Source: Armatimonas rosea
GTDB taxonomy: Bacteria; Armatimonadota; Armatimonadia; Armatimonadales; Armatimonadaceae
Direction of reading: 5' to 3'
NCBI RefSeq assembly: GCF_014202505.1
Contig: NZ_JACHGW010000003.1
Location: forward strand, 558,001 to 622,000
DNA: 64,000 bases
Program-made: the position numbers and the translations under genes
The notes under the pieces: model-generated
The model's input: only the letters and a program-made list of their open reading frames with translations
Told to the model about the DNA's origin: nothing
Database searches by the model: none
Part shown: positions 55,873-64,000 of the stretch, piece after piece
How positions within the stretch are numbered: position 1 is the stretch's first letter
How the letters are laid out: every line of letters begins with the position of its first letter

Positions 55873-56103
55873 TTAGCCCTCAGAAAGTTCGGTCTGTATA
55901 TCGGCCCAGCGTCGCTCCTGCGGCGTTGGGCCGCTCCATTTTCGGCGGTGTCCACACATCCAGCACGAGCAGTTTTGTAGGTGCTCAAAGTTCTTGCGTG
56001 CCCAGCTCTCCAGTCCACGGCCCGTGTAGAGGCGAATCGCACGCCGAAGCCGCCGCGCACGGTGGTGGCGGCGGAGGGCGCGTTTGGAGGGGGGAGGTGG
56101 CAT
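55873..56103 (-). CDS. Small conserved-type protein with CSCWMCG motif
   Basis: The 76-aa, very basic product (RRHHRARRLRRAIRLYTGRG) ends its central part with NCSCWMCGHRRKWSGPTPQERR. The C-x-C-x-x-C-G arrangement followed by a short basic stretch and T-x-Q-E is one I recall from small conserved bacterial proteins of unknown function and may bind zinc or nucleic acid. It lies between the small membrane protein and Uma2 genes on the same strand. Real gene likely; role unknown. Confidence 0.65.
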   Translation of the reverse strand: MPPPPSKRALRRHHRARRLRRAIRLYTGRGLESWARKNFEHLQNCSCWMCGHRRKWSGPTPQERRWADIQTELSEG

Positions 56104-56108
56104 GGAGG

Positions 56109-56738
56109 CTACACCGTGTCGGGGTCGATACCTAGCTCGCGGAGCTTGGCGGCAAGGCGATCCCGTTCCTGGGAGAGCGTGGCACCATCAACAAAACGGC
56201 GACCGTTGGGATGGTAGATCTCGAGGGGAGCGGGTGGATCGGGGACCATAAAACGAATCCCCATGCGCGGACTGGTGAGCTCGCTGGTAAACTCTGCAAC
56301 ACGCAACTTGCCATCACGGCGCTGCCAGGCAGAGAAGTCGTAGGTGTCTGGGTTGTAGATGTAGTACTCCTCAATCCCATACTCTTCGTAGAACTCAAAC
56401 TTGCGCGCCATCTCTAGGAGGGTGTTGCCGGGCGAGAGAATCTCAAAGGCGATCTGAGGGGCAACCCCTGCCTCTTCCCACTGTTTGTAGCTCCCGCGAT
56501 CCGCTTTTGGGCGCCCAAAGACTACCATGACATCGGGTGCTTGTCTGATTTTTGGCTGTCCTTCAACGGGATACCAGAGCAGATCCCCCGCGATAAAGAC
56601 ATCGGCTTGGGTTGCATAGAGTGCGTCTAGCCCGATCTTGCAGAGCATGATCCAGTGAAGCTGCTTGGTATTATCGGCCATGGGGTTTCCATCACTATCG
56701 GGGTAGTGGACCGGGGAAGAGGTGAGTGTGGTCATCAT
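56109..56738 (-). CDS. Uma2-family (DUF820) putative endonuclease
   Basis: The 209-aa product is the second Uma2 member here. Motifs: DVFIAGDLLWYPVEGQPKIR, APDVMVVFGRPKADRGSYKQ with the conserved Asp, APQIAFEILSPGNTLLEMAR (catalytic E-x-L/K strand) and YEEYGIEEYYIYNPDTYDFS. A C-terminal helix (LSQERDRLAAKLRELGIDPD) follows, common in the family. Ribosome-binding site AGGAAAGGA precedes the start, unlike the leaderless Uma2 gene at 44293. Sequence differs considerably from that copy. Confidence 0.88.
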   Translation of the reverse strand: MMTTLTSSPVHYPDSDGNPMADNTKQLHWIMLCKIGLDALYATQADVFIAGDLLWYPVEGQPKIRQAPDVMVVFGRPKADRGSYKQWEEAGVAPQIAFEILSPGNTLLEMARKFEFYEEYGIEEYYIYNPDTYDFSAWQRRDGKLRVAEFTSELTSPRMGIRFMVPDPPAPLEIYHPNGRRFVDGATLSQERDRLAAKLRELGIDPDTV

Positions 56739-56752
56739 GGTGCATCCTTTCC

Positions 56753-59176
56753 TCAGGTCTCAAACACTCCGGTCTTGCCGAACATGCCGTCGAGGTCGTC
56801 GCGGGCGATCAGGATATCGCGGGGCTTGGCACCATCGAGGGCACCGACAATGCCACGCTGTTCCATTAGGTCCACGAGGCGGGCGGCGCGGGTGTAGCCG
56901 ATCTTGAAGCGGCGCTGGAGCATCGACGTGCTGGCGCTGCCGCCGGTCACGACAAGCCGCACCGCGCTCTCAAAGAGATCATCGTCGGCCTCCCCCTCGC
57001 CGGAGTCGTCGTCGCCGGTGGACAGCGAGAGCGTCGAGGGCAGGACATCGAAGTTGGGGGTGCCCTGCTCCTTGAGGTAGTTCACCAGGGACTCCGTGTC
57101 GTGCTCGCTCACGAAGCAGCCCTGGATACGATACGGCTTACCGGCATCGATGGGCATAAACAGCATGTCGCCGCGCCCTATGAGCCGATCGGCACCGGTC
57201 TGGTCGAGAATCGTGCGAGAGTCCACGGCGGAGTTCATGGCAAAGGCGATTCGGCTGGAGATATTGGCCTTGATGGTCCCCGTAATCACGTTCACCGACG
57301 GTCGCTGGGTGGCGATCACCAGGTGAATCCCCGTGGCGCGGGCGAGCTGGGCGAGACGGCAGATACTGGTCTCGATCTCCGGGCCGCTGGTCATCATCAG
57401 GTCCGCGAGCTCATCGACAATGATCACCCAATAGGGAATCCGCTCAGCCTCCTCGACCTTGGCGTTGTAGCCTTCCAGATTGCGCGTCCCCAGCTTGGCG
57501 AACTTGTCGTAGCGGGTCTCCATCTCGCGCAGGGCCTGCTTAAAGAGCGACGGTGCCTGCTTGACATTGGTGATCACCGGCGACGCCAGGTGCGGGATGC
57601 CTTCGTAGAGGGAGAGCTCGACTTTCTTGGGGTCGATCATCAGCAGCTTGAGCTCACGGGGGGAGTTGCGGTAGAGAAGCGAGGTGATCAGCGCATTGAG
57701 CCCGACGGACTTCCCCGAGCCCGTGGAGCCCGCGATCAGCAGGTGCGGCATCTTGGCGAGGTCCGCGACTTTCACGGCGCCGGTCACATCGCGGCCCAGC
57801 ACAAAGGTCAGCTTGCCCGGGGCATTGACAAACTCAGGTGCTTCCAGACACTCGCGGATGCTCACGCCGCGCGGCTTGGCGTTGGGGACCTCAAGGCCAA
57901 TGGCGGACTTTCCAGGAATGGGGGCCTCGACACGGACATCGATGGCGGCGAGGGCCATGGCGATATTGTCCGCGAGGGAGACAATCTTGCTGACCTTGAT
58001 GCCACGCTCCAGCGCGATCTCGTAGCGGGTGATGGTCGGGCCGTAGGCCACATCGGCGACATCGGCCCCGATCCCAAAGTCCTCGAGGGTCTGGAGGATG
58101 ATCTGGCGGCGCTCCTCGCTCTCCCCATCGGCGACATTGGCGGGGGCGGGTGGCGACGGTGCCATGAGCGCGGTGGGAGGCAGCACGAAGGCGGCCATCC
58201 CCGGACGGGGTTCTCCACGTGTGGGGACGGCGGGGGCAAGCACGGGCACGACCGGCGTTGTCGGCTCCTCGTCTTCGTCTTCTTCCAGTGTCGCGGCGGG
58301 GCGTGGGCTCGGGGCGGGCGCTTCTGGCTTCTCCTTGCGGAAGGAGAAGAGAGTCGGCTGGCTGCGTGGTGGCGCGTCGGTGGTGGGCTCGTCGAGCTCT
58401 AGGTCGTCGTCGAGGGGCTCGGGTGTCGTGCGCTTAAAGACACTGGGCGGGGGCTGGACCAGCGGCTTGCGCTCCGTGGGAGCGGCGGCGGGCTTCTTGC
58501 GTGCTTTCTCCACCGCCTCTTTGGCCTGCGCTGTGGCTGCCTCTTTTCCCTTGCCGGTCCACTCGGCGATAAAGCGCTCGACCGGGCCCAGGAGCGAGGG
58601 GAGCGGGACATCGACCAGGAACAGAATCCCGATCCCCACCAGGGCGACAAAGACCACGTGGGCACCAAAGACTCCTACCAGCATCCGCAGCAGCCAGGAG
58701 ACCCCGCCGCCGAGGTAGCCGCCGCCATTGACCAGGTTGTCGGTGAGGAAGTGGTAGGCCAGCTTCATCCCCCCGACCCGGCCCAGGTGCCACCAGGCGA
58801 TAAAGAGCACGTAGAGCGCCCCGAGCGCGCCCATGTTGTCGAACGAGCGGCTCTTCCCGATGGCGAGCATCCCGCCCAGCGCGAGCAAGACAAAGGGGAA
58901 GACCCAGGCCCCGACCCCCGACAAAAGGTAGAAGCCATGGACCACGGTGCGCCCCAGGAAGTTGTCCCCGGAGTTGGTTCCCGCGCCAAGGAGGGTGGCC
59001 AGCAGGATCAGCCCGAGGGCGCAGAGCGCGATCCCCCAGGTGTCGTAGGCAAAACGGGTGTTGGTGCGTGTCTTGCGCGGTGCCGTGTTCGTGTTGCGCG
59101 GGGGGCGCGGCTTGCGCGGCGTGTTGGAGCCACGCGGGGAGCTGGAGTCACGCGGTGTGGTCTGAGTCGTAGCCAT
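56753..59176 (-). CDS. ftsK: DNA translocase FtsK/SpoIIIE
   Basis: FtsK pumps DNA through the closing septum. The 807-aa product has four N-terminal membrane helices (about 45-190: WGIALCALGLILLATLLGAG, VGAWVFPFVLLALGGMLAIG), a Pro/Glu/Thr-rich linker, and the motor with GKSAIGLEVPNAKPRGVSIR, Walker A IAGSTGSGKSVGLNALI near residue 482, Walker B YWVIIVDELADLMM, ATQRPSVNVITGTIKANISS, and a C-terminal gamma winged helix (ASTSMLQRRFKIGYTRAARL). The start MATTQTT at 59176 is chosen over one at 59239. The linker may hold a remnant hairpin at 58204-58225. Confidence 0.95.
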   Translation of the reverse strand: MATTQTTPRDSSSPRGSNTPRKPRPPRNTNTAPRKTRTNTRFAYDTWGIALCALGLILLATLLGAGTNSGDNFLGRTVVHGFYLLSGVGAWVFPFVLLALGGMLAIGKSRSFDNMGALGALYVLFIAWWHLGRVGGMKLAYHFLTDNLVNGGGYLGGGVSWLLRMLVGVFGAHVVFVALVGIGILFLVDVPLPSLLGPVERFIAEWTGKGKEAATAQAKEAVEKARKKPAAAPTERKPLVQPPPSVFKRTTPEPLDDDLELDEPTTDAPPRSQPTLFSFRKEKPEAPAPSPRPAATLEEDEDEEPTTPVVPVLAPAVPTRGEPRPGMAAFVLPPTALMAPSPPAPANVADGESEERRQIILQTLEDFGIGADVADVAYGPTITRYEIALERGIKVSKIVSLADNIAMALAAIDVRVEAPIPGKSAIGLEVPNAKPRGVSIRECLEAPEFVNAPGKLTFVLGRDVTGAVKVADLAKMPHLLIAGSTGSGKSVGLNALITSLLYRNSPRELKLLMIDPKKVELSLYEGIPHLASPVITNVKQAPSLFKQALREMETRYDKFAKLGTRNLEGYNAKVEEAERIPYWVIIVDELADLMMTSGPEIETSICRLAQLARATGIHLVIATQRPSVNVITGTIKANISSRIAFAMNSAVDSRTILDQTGADRLIGRGDMLFMPIDAGKPYRIQGCFVSEHDTESLVNYLKEQGTPNFDVLPSTLSLSTGDDDSGEGEADDDLFESAVRLVVTGGSASTSMLQRRFKIGYTRAARLVDLMEQRGIVGALDGAKPRDILIARDDLDGMFGKTGVFET

Positions 59177-59253
59177 CGGTCTGGATATTTTACCAGCAAT
59201 AGCTACGCAGGGCTTGTGATAGTGCCAGAAGTTATGCACCGAGAAGAAAACTA

Positions 59254-59282
59254 TTGCTAGAGGAGGTTGCCTATGATAAACT
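59254..59282 (+). promoter_or_regulatory. Promoter of the rpsB-tsf-pyrH-frr operon
   Basis: TTGCTA (59254-59259), 17 bp, TAAACT (59277-59282); start near 59289, giving a leader of about 118 nt before rpsB. Confidence 0.55.
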
Positions 59283-59303
59283 GCGAAGGTTTCGCAAGTG
59301 TCT

Positions 59304-59328
59304 GGCGCGGTAGCTGCCGCGCCTTTTT
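59304..59328 (+). terminator. Terminator-like hairpin in the rpsB leader (candidate attenuator)
   Basis: GGCGCGG-TAGCTG-CCGCGCC followed by UUUUU lies between the promoter and rpsB. A smaller hairpin TGCGAA-GGT-TTCGCA precedes it (59282-59296). Placement suggests attenuation control, possibly by S2 itself as in other bacteria. Confidence 0.65.
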
Positions 59329-59406
59329 AACGCCACACCCACCGCAAATCTCGGTCCCAAAAGGGCGCGTGGTGGGGGGGAGAAACCGAGAAGGAATACG
59401 CAAGCT

Positions 59407-60321
59407 ATGGCCACAATCGCCATGAAAGACCTGCTTGAGGCAGGCGTCCACTTTGGTCACCAGACCCGTCGCTGGAACCCCAAGATGAAGCGCTACATCT
59501 ACGGGAGCCGCAATGGAATCTACATCATCGACCTGCACCAGAGCCTGAAGCTCTTCGATGATGCCCAGAAGTTTATCCAGGACATTGTCGCCGACGGTGG
59601 CACGATCCTCTTTGTCGGAACCAAGAAGCAGGCCTCCGATGCCGTACAGGAAGCGGCTGTTCGTTCCCGCCAGTACTTTGTCAACCAGCGCTGGCTGGGG
59701 GGCATGCTCACCAACTTCACCACGATCCAGAAGCGGATCGCACGCCTTCGCCAGCTCAAAGAGATGACCGAAGACGGCACCCTGCTGCGCCTCACCAAGA
59801 AGGAGGCCGCCCTCCTGACCGAGGAGTACGAGAAGCTGGAGCGCTACCTGGGCGGTATCAAGGACATGCCCCGCATCCCCTCCTGCCTCTTTGTCGTGGA
59901 CCTGAAGAAGGAGCATATCGCTGTTCAAGAGGCCAAGGCGCTCGGTATCCCGATTGTCGCCATTGTCGATACGAACTGCGATCCCGACGATGTGGACTAC
60001 ATTATCCCGGGCAACGACGATGCCATTCGCGCCATCAAGCTGATCACCAACAAGATCGCCGAGGCCATTGTCGAGATCAAGCAAGAGGAGTGGGACGAGG
60101 TTCCCTCCGGTGACCTGGCCGCCGCCTTTGGTGTCGATGCCGCTGCTGCGGACCGTGTGCGCCAGCTGGAAGAGGACGAGAAGGGCATCGATGTCGACTA
60201 CGACAACGAGGGCAAGCCTGTGATCGCCGATGTGGCGGACCTCTTCGCCGATGCGCTGGAGGCCGAGGCTACCCCCGAGGTCGCGCCTGCTGCTGAGGAA
60301 GCCGCACCCGAGGCCGAGTAG
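59407..60321 (+). CDS. rpsB: 30S ribosomal protein S2, extended C-terminus
   Basis: S2 is one of the last proteins joined to the 30S subunit. The 304-aa product is longer than E. coli S2 (241 aa): residues 1-235 are canonical ([60 protein letters not shown]), followed by about 65 acidic, Ala/Glu-rich residues ([20 protein letters not shown]). The acidic extension resembles the tail found on omega in this genome. First gene of the operon; the next gene follows after a 102-nt spacer with a hairpin. Confidence 0.97.
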   Translation: MATIAMKDLLEAGVHFGHQTRRWNPKMKRYIYGSRNGIYIIDLHQSLKLFDDAQKFIQDIVADGGTILFVGTKKQASDAVQEAAVRSRQYFVNQRWLGGMLTNFTTIQKRIARLRQLKEMTEDGTLLRLTKKEAALLTEEYEKLERYLGGIKDMPRIPSCLFVVDLKKEHIAVQEAKALGIPIVAIVDTNCDPDDVDYIIPGNDDAIRAIKLITNKIAEAIVEIKQEEWDEVPSGDLAAAFGVDAAAADRVRQLEEDEKGIDVDYDNEGKPVIADVADLFADALEAEATPEVAPAAEEAAPEAE

Positions 60322-60365
60322 TCTTTTAACGAAACGCCCCCTCTCGGGCGATAGAGTTTTCCGCG

Positions 60366-60390
60366 AGGGTAGGGCAACAATCCTACCCTT
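60366..60390 (+). terminator. Hairpin between rpsB and tsf (weak terminator or attenuator)
   Basis: AGGGTAGG (60366-60373) and CCTACCCT (60382-60389) form an 8-bp stem with an eight-base loop, followed by UUGCUCU. It could reduce transcription from rpsB into tsf. Confidence 0.55.
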
Positions 60391-60423
60391 TGCTCTGTGA
60401 CAACGAAAGGAACACGTACAGAA

Positions 60424-61290
60424 ATGGCGGCAATTACAGCGGGCATGGTCGCGCAGCTCCGCGAGCGCACCGGCCTTGGGATGATGGAGTGTAAGAAGGC
60501 ACTGGGCGAGACCGACGGTGACCTGGAGGCGGCGGTCGAGCTGCTGCGCAAGAAGGGTGTCAAGGATAAGGGCGACCGTGTGGCGGGTGAGGGGCTGATC
60601 ATGGCCTACATCACCGACGGTGGCACGGATGGCGCTCTGGTCGAGCTCAACTCCGAGACCGACTTTGTGGCGCGCAACGATGACTTCAAGGGCCTTGCAC
60701 GCTTGCTGGCCGAGAAGACCGCGGTTGGGAAGGGCAACACCCCCGACGAGGTCCTGGCAGACCCGGGTCTGAAGGCGTTCTACGACGAGACCGTGCGCAC
60801 GATCGGCGAGAAGATTGTCTTTGGCCGCCTGACCCGCTTCAATGCTGCTGCCGGCAACACGCTGGTGAGCTATGTCCACAACCCGGGTGGGCCCCAGACC
60901 GACGGTGGCAAGATCGGGGTGATGGTGGAGCTCTCGGGCGAGAATGTCGAGGAACTCGGCCGCGAGATCGCGATGCATATCTCCTTCGCCAAGCCGCGCT
61001 TCCTGTCCTCTGAGGATGTGGATGCGGCGACAATCGAGAAGGAGACCAAGATCCTGACCGAGCAGACCGCCGCCGATCCCAAGATGGCGGGCAAGCCGGC
61101 GCAGGTGATCGAGGGCGCGGTCAAGGGCCGCCTCAATAAGTTCCTGGGCGAGATCGTCCTACTGAACCAGCCCTACATCCGCGACGATAAAAAGACGGTG
61201 GCGCAGCTGGTGAAGGAGACCCCGGGCGCTGCTCTGGTGCGCTTTGCCTTCTTCCAGGTCGGCGAGGCCGTCAAGAAGGCGGAAGGGTAA
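60424..61290 (+). CDS. tsf: Elongation factor Ts
   Basis: EF-Ts exchanges GDP for GTP on EF-Tu. The 288-aa product matches the family length and starts AAITAGMVAQLRERTGLGMM ECKKALGETDGDLEAAVELL, the conserved N-terminal module that contacts EF-Tu, then GALVELNSETDFVARNDDFK and VAMHISFAKPRFLS-type core residues (EIAMHISFAKPRFLSSEDVD). The ATG at 60424 follows an AAAGGA ribosome-binding site, better than an in-frame GTG 27 bases earlier. Confidence 0.97.
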   Translation: MAAITAGMVAQLRERTGLGMMECKKALGETDGDLEAAVELLRKKGVKDKGDRVAGEGLIMAYITDGGTDGALVELNSETDFVARNDDFKGLARLLAEKTAVGKGNTPDEVLADPGLKAFYDETVRTIGEKIVFGRLTRFNAAAGNTLVSYVHNPGGPQTDGGKIGVMVELSGENVEELGREIAMHISFAKPRFLSSEDVDAATIEKETKILTEQTAADPKMAGKPAQVIEGAVKGRLNKFLGEIVLLNQPYIRDDKKTVAQLVKETPGAALVRFAFFQVGEAVKKAEG

Positions 61291-62579
<1,289 letters not shown>

Positions 62580-62582
62580 CTT

Positions 62583-62606
62583 GCCCCCGGCCCCCACAAG
62601 TGGGGG
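62583..62606. repeat. Single hairpin element after frr
   Basis: On the minus strand CCCCCAC-TT-GTGGGGG-CC-GGGGG fits the consensus seen at 43071 and 37285. It sits between the frr stop and its terminator. Confidence 0.65.
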
Positions 62607-62620
62607 AGAGAACAGGAAAG

Positions 62621-62652
62621 AGCCCGATTCCGACTACGGAGTCGGGCTTTTT
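62621..62652 (+). terminator. Intrinsic terminator of the rpsB-tsf-pyrH-frr operon
   Basis: A 12-bp stem AGCCCGATTCCG / CGGAGTCGGGCT (one G-U pair) with a four-base loop and UUUUU. It may also stop the convergent gene, since A residues precede it. Confidence 0.92.
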
Positions 62653-62659
62653 GTTCGCT

Positions 62660-64000
62660 CTACCCAGTGACGCGGGGACTCCCGAGAATCCGCGTCTCCC
62701 CTTTCTTGAGAGTGAGCGTCACCGGCTTGCTACCGGGTTTCATCACCACGTCGACGGGGCCGTCTTTCACGGCGTGAATGGCGAGAAGTGGCCCATTGGC
62801 AAAGACCACGGCTTCGGTCTGGACATAAAAGTGGACTTTCGCTTGGCGAGCCGCGGTGCGGAGATCCTCTGTGCTGGTGCCACGTTCATTCAGAAAATAG
62901 ATCACCTTGCCTTTTGCGGCACGCTCCAGGGCGGCACGCCGCTCGGGGAGAAGCGCTTGGCTTAACACCACGACAAGTAACTTGGCCGGACAGCGGCCTG
63001 CCAGGACATCGTCGAGCAAGTACTGGCCGTAGGGCGCTCCGACCAGCCCGAGGGCCTTGCGCGTTGTGGAGAGCGGTGCGTTTTGAGCGGCGTTGGGGGA
63101 GAGTCCATAGACGGCGGTTTCATCGAGCACGAGGGCGATCTCGGGGCGAAACGGCGTGGGGTGGGCGAGGAAGTAGTCGTCCCAGGCGACGAATTTTCGC
63201 AGCTCCTCCCAGAGCTTGGGATCGTCGAACCAGCCCGTGCCCGGCAGGTCCATCCACCAAGTCGCGTGGTTGCGGCAGGCGTTCTGCGCCAGGTTGCGCC
63301 GCAGAATCCCGAGCGTGTTTTCGACGGTGTCCGCGCCCGAGTCCCAGCCGGGGAAGGTTCGCTCTTTGGCGAGGTAGGTGCGGGTATCGTCCTCGTTGAG
63401 CCAGAGCTTTCCGGTGGCCAGAACACTCTCCGCGGCGCTCATCACCGGGCCAACCCCACCGACACTGCGCTCGAAGTAGGAAAATGGGCCGCAGAGGATA
63501 TCCACGGCGGGCGAGGCAAGTAGCTTGTGGAGCGCGTAGTGGCCGCTGTTGGCCGGGCCGCTGGGCATGGGGGCGAACTCAAAGCCGTAGCCGTAGAAGA
63601 GGAGGGAGAGCTTCTTGCCCTTACTGGCTTTTCGGACCGCGCTTGCCATCGCGAGGGCCGCATCGGCGATGCTCTCGGAGAGGAAGCGGTGGAAGTCGAT
63701 CACCGTGGGCGAGGGGGTCTTGGCCTTGCGCTCGGCGGGTGTGGGGACGGGGGCGGGCGGGAGCTTTTGTGCGGCTCGCCAGGCGTCCCAGGCAGTGCGA
63801 TCACAGGCCGCGTAGCCCGGGAGCGCACCGGTCCAGGAGTCCATCCAGAACCACTCGCCGGTGTTCTGGCCCGTGGGGTGATAGCCAATCACGCGCTCAC
63901 CAAACATCGCTTCCAGGTGTGTCACCAGCGCCGCCAGCCGCTCGGCACCGTCGCGCTGGTAGGCCACCGATGCCGCGCTTGCCATCCCTCCGCCGTGGGC
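62660..64000 (-). CDS. Beta-galactosidase-like (GH42-like) protein, N-terminus beyond the window
   Basis: The frame is open to the right edge (the five codons before the first ATG at 63985 are coding), so the protein starts outside the window; about 446 residues are visible. Features fit a GH42-like or related (beta/alpha)8 enzyme: RDGAERLAALVTHLEAMFGE followed by RVIGYHPTGQNTGEWFWMDS with a Glu at the likely acid/base position, ACDRTAWDAWRAAQKL, then a trimerisation-like domain (IALVLDETAVYGLSP; YLLDDVLAGRCPAKLLVVVL) and a beta C-terminal domain (PVTLTLKKGETRILG). The family call is moderate; substrate unknown. Confidence 0.65.
   Translation of the reverse strand, partial: AHGGGMASAASVAYQRDGAERLAALVTHLEAMFGERVIGYHPTGQNTGEWFWMDSWTGALPGYAACDRTAWDAWRAAQKLPPAPVPTPAERKAKTPSPTVIDFHRFLSESIADAALAMASAVRKASKGKKLSLLFYGYGFEFAPMPSGPANSGHYALHKLLASPAVDILCGPFSYFERSVGGVGPVMSAAESVLATGKLWLNEDDTRTYLAKERTFPGWDSGADTVENTLGILRRNLAQNACRNHATWWMDLPGTGWFDDPKLWEELRKFVAWDDYFLAHPTPFRPEIALVLDETAVYGLSPNAAQNAPLSTTRKALGLVGAPYGQYLLDDVLAGRCPAKLLVVVLSQALLPERRAALERAAKGKVIYFLNERGTSTEDLRTAARQAKVHFYVQTEAVVFANGPLLAIHAVKDGPVDVVMKPGSKPVTLTLKKGETRILGSPRVTG

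Noticed and set aside
57101-58402. 433-codon frame opposite ftsK
   Set aside because: Antisense shadow over the conserved motor domain.
59257-60978. 573-codon open frame opposite rpsB and tsf
   Set aside because: Spans two certain genes on the opposite strand, including their spacer; composition typical of antisense shadows.

Overview
The window is GC-rich bacterial chromosome (by eye above 60% G+C) with mixed housekeeping and accessory genes. A likely source is a member of the Armatimonadota. This is inferred from the combination of a prepilin-type DUF1559 (H-X9-DG) protein, a PSD1/DUF1553 cytochrome-type protein, DUF1080, an HspR-type heat-shock regulator, a SARP-like BTAD/NB-ARC/TPR regulator, and dispersed GC-rich palindromes; no 16S rRNA is present to confirm it. 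There are 65 protein genes that I can support, one tRNA-Ser(GCU), several intrinsic terminators and an unusually large set of palindromic repeats. No phage, complete insertion sequence, CRISPR array or rRNA is seen.

Layout. 1-3036: cyclophilin (cut by the left edge), ftsY, a PIN-domain toxin/antitoxin pair, a DUF1559 pseudopilin. 3037-8074: FGGY pentulose kinase and an ABC-permease/M1-peptidase fusion. 8114-13112: a tight glycan cluster (membrane glycosyltransferase, flippase, two GT2 enzymes). 13109-16581: large SARP-like regulator with a possible operator and a divergent small gene. 16585-20104: purB, a second toxin/antitoxin pair, proA. 20289-23950: macrodomain, molybdopterin oxidoreductase, class V aminotransferase, ArsR regulator, TauE/SafE exporter, interrupted by an AT-rich MITE-like element. 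23969-26976: DUF72, CBS and hypothetical proteins. 27052-30469: rpsL-rpsG-fusA with a clear sigma70 promoter. 30585-36321: accessory genes including an atypical macrodomain, a secreted C13/caspase-like peptidase with an EF-hand, a cupin and an oxidoreductase. 36363-46514: PSD1 protein, MFS transporter, DUF4097-like, DUF92, CPBP protease, MsmK-type ABC ATPase, Uma2, lytic transglycosylase and tRNA-Ser. 46687-50687: redoxin, a candidate selenoprotein, DUF1080, HD hydrolase, acyl-ACP-reductase-like protein. 50719-55572: FecR-domain protein divergent from an hspR-rpoZ-dnaK-dnaJ operon. 55652-59176: small genes, Uma2, ftsK. 59407-62579: rpsB-tsf-pyrH-frr. 62660-64000: GH42-like protein cut by the right edge.

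Three signals stand out. (1) 47373-48353 reads as one redoxin-like gene interrupted by a single in-frame UGA directly after a Cys codon and followed by a SECIS-like hairpin: a candidate selenoprotein. (2) At least twelve genes share the same start architecture, a -10 hexamer, exactly six nucleotides, then the start codon, which implies widespread leaderless transcription. (3) Families of palindromic elements lie between genes and also in frame inside genes, notably a 96-bp element in the PSD1 gene.
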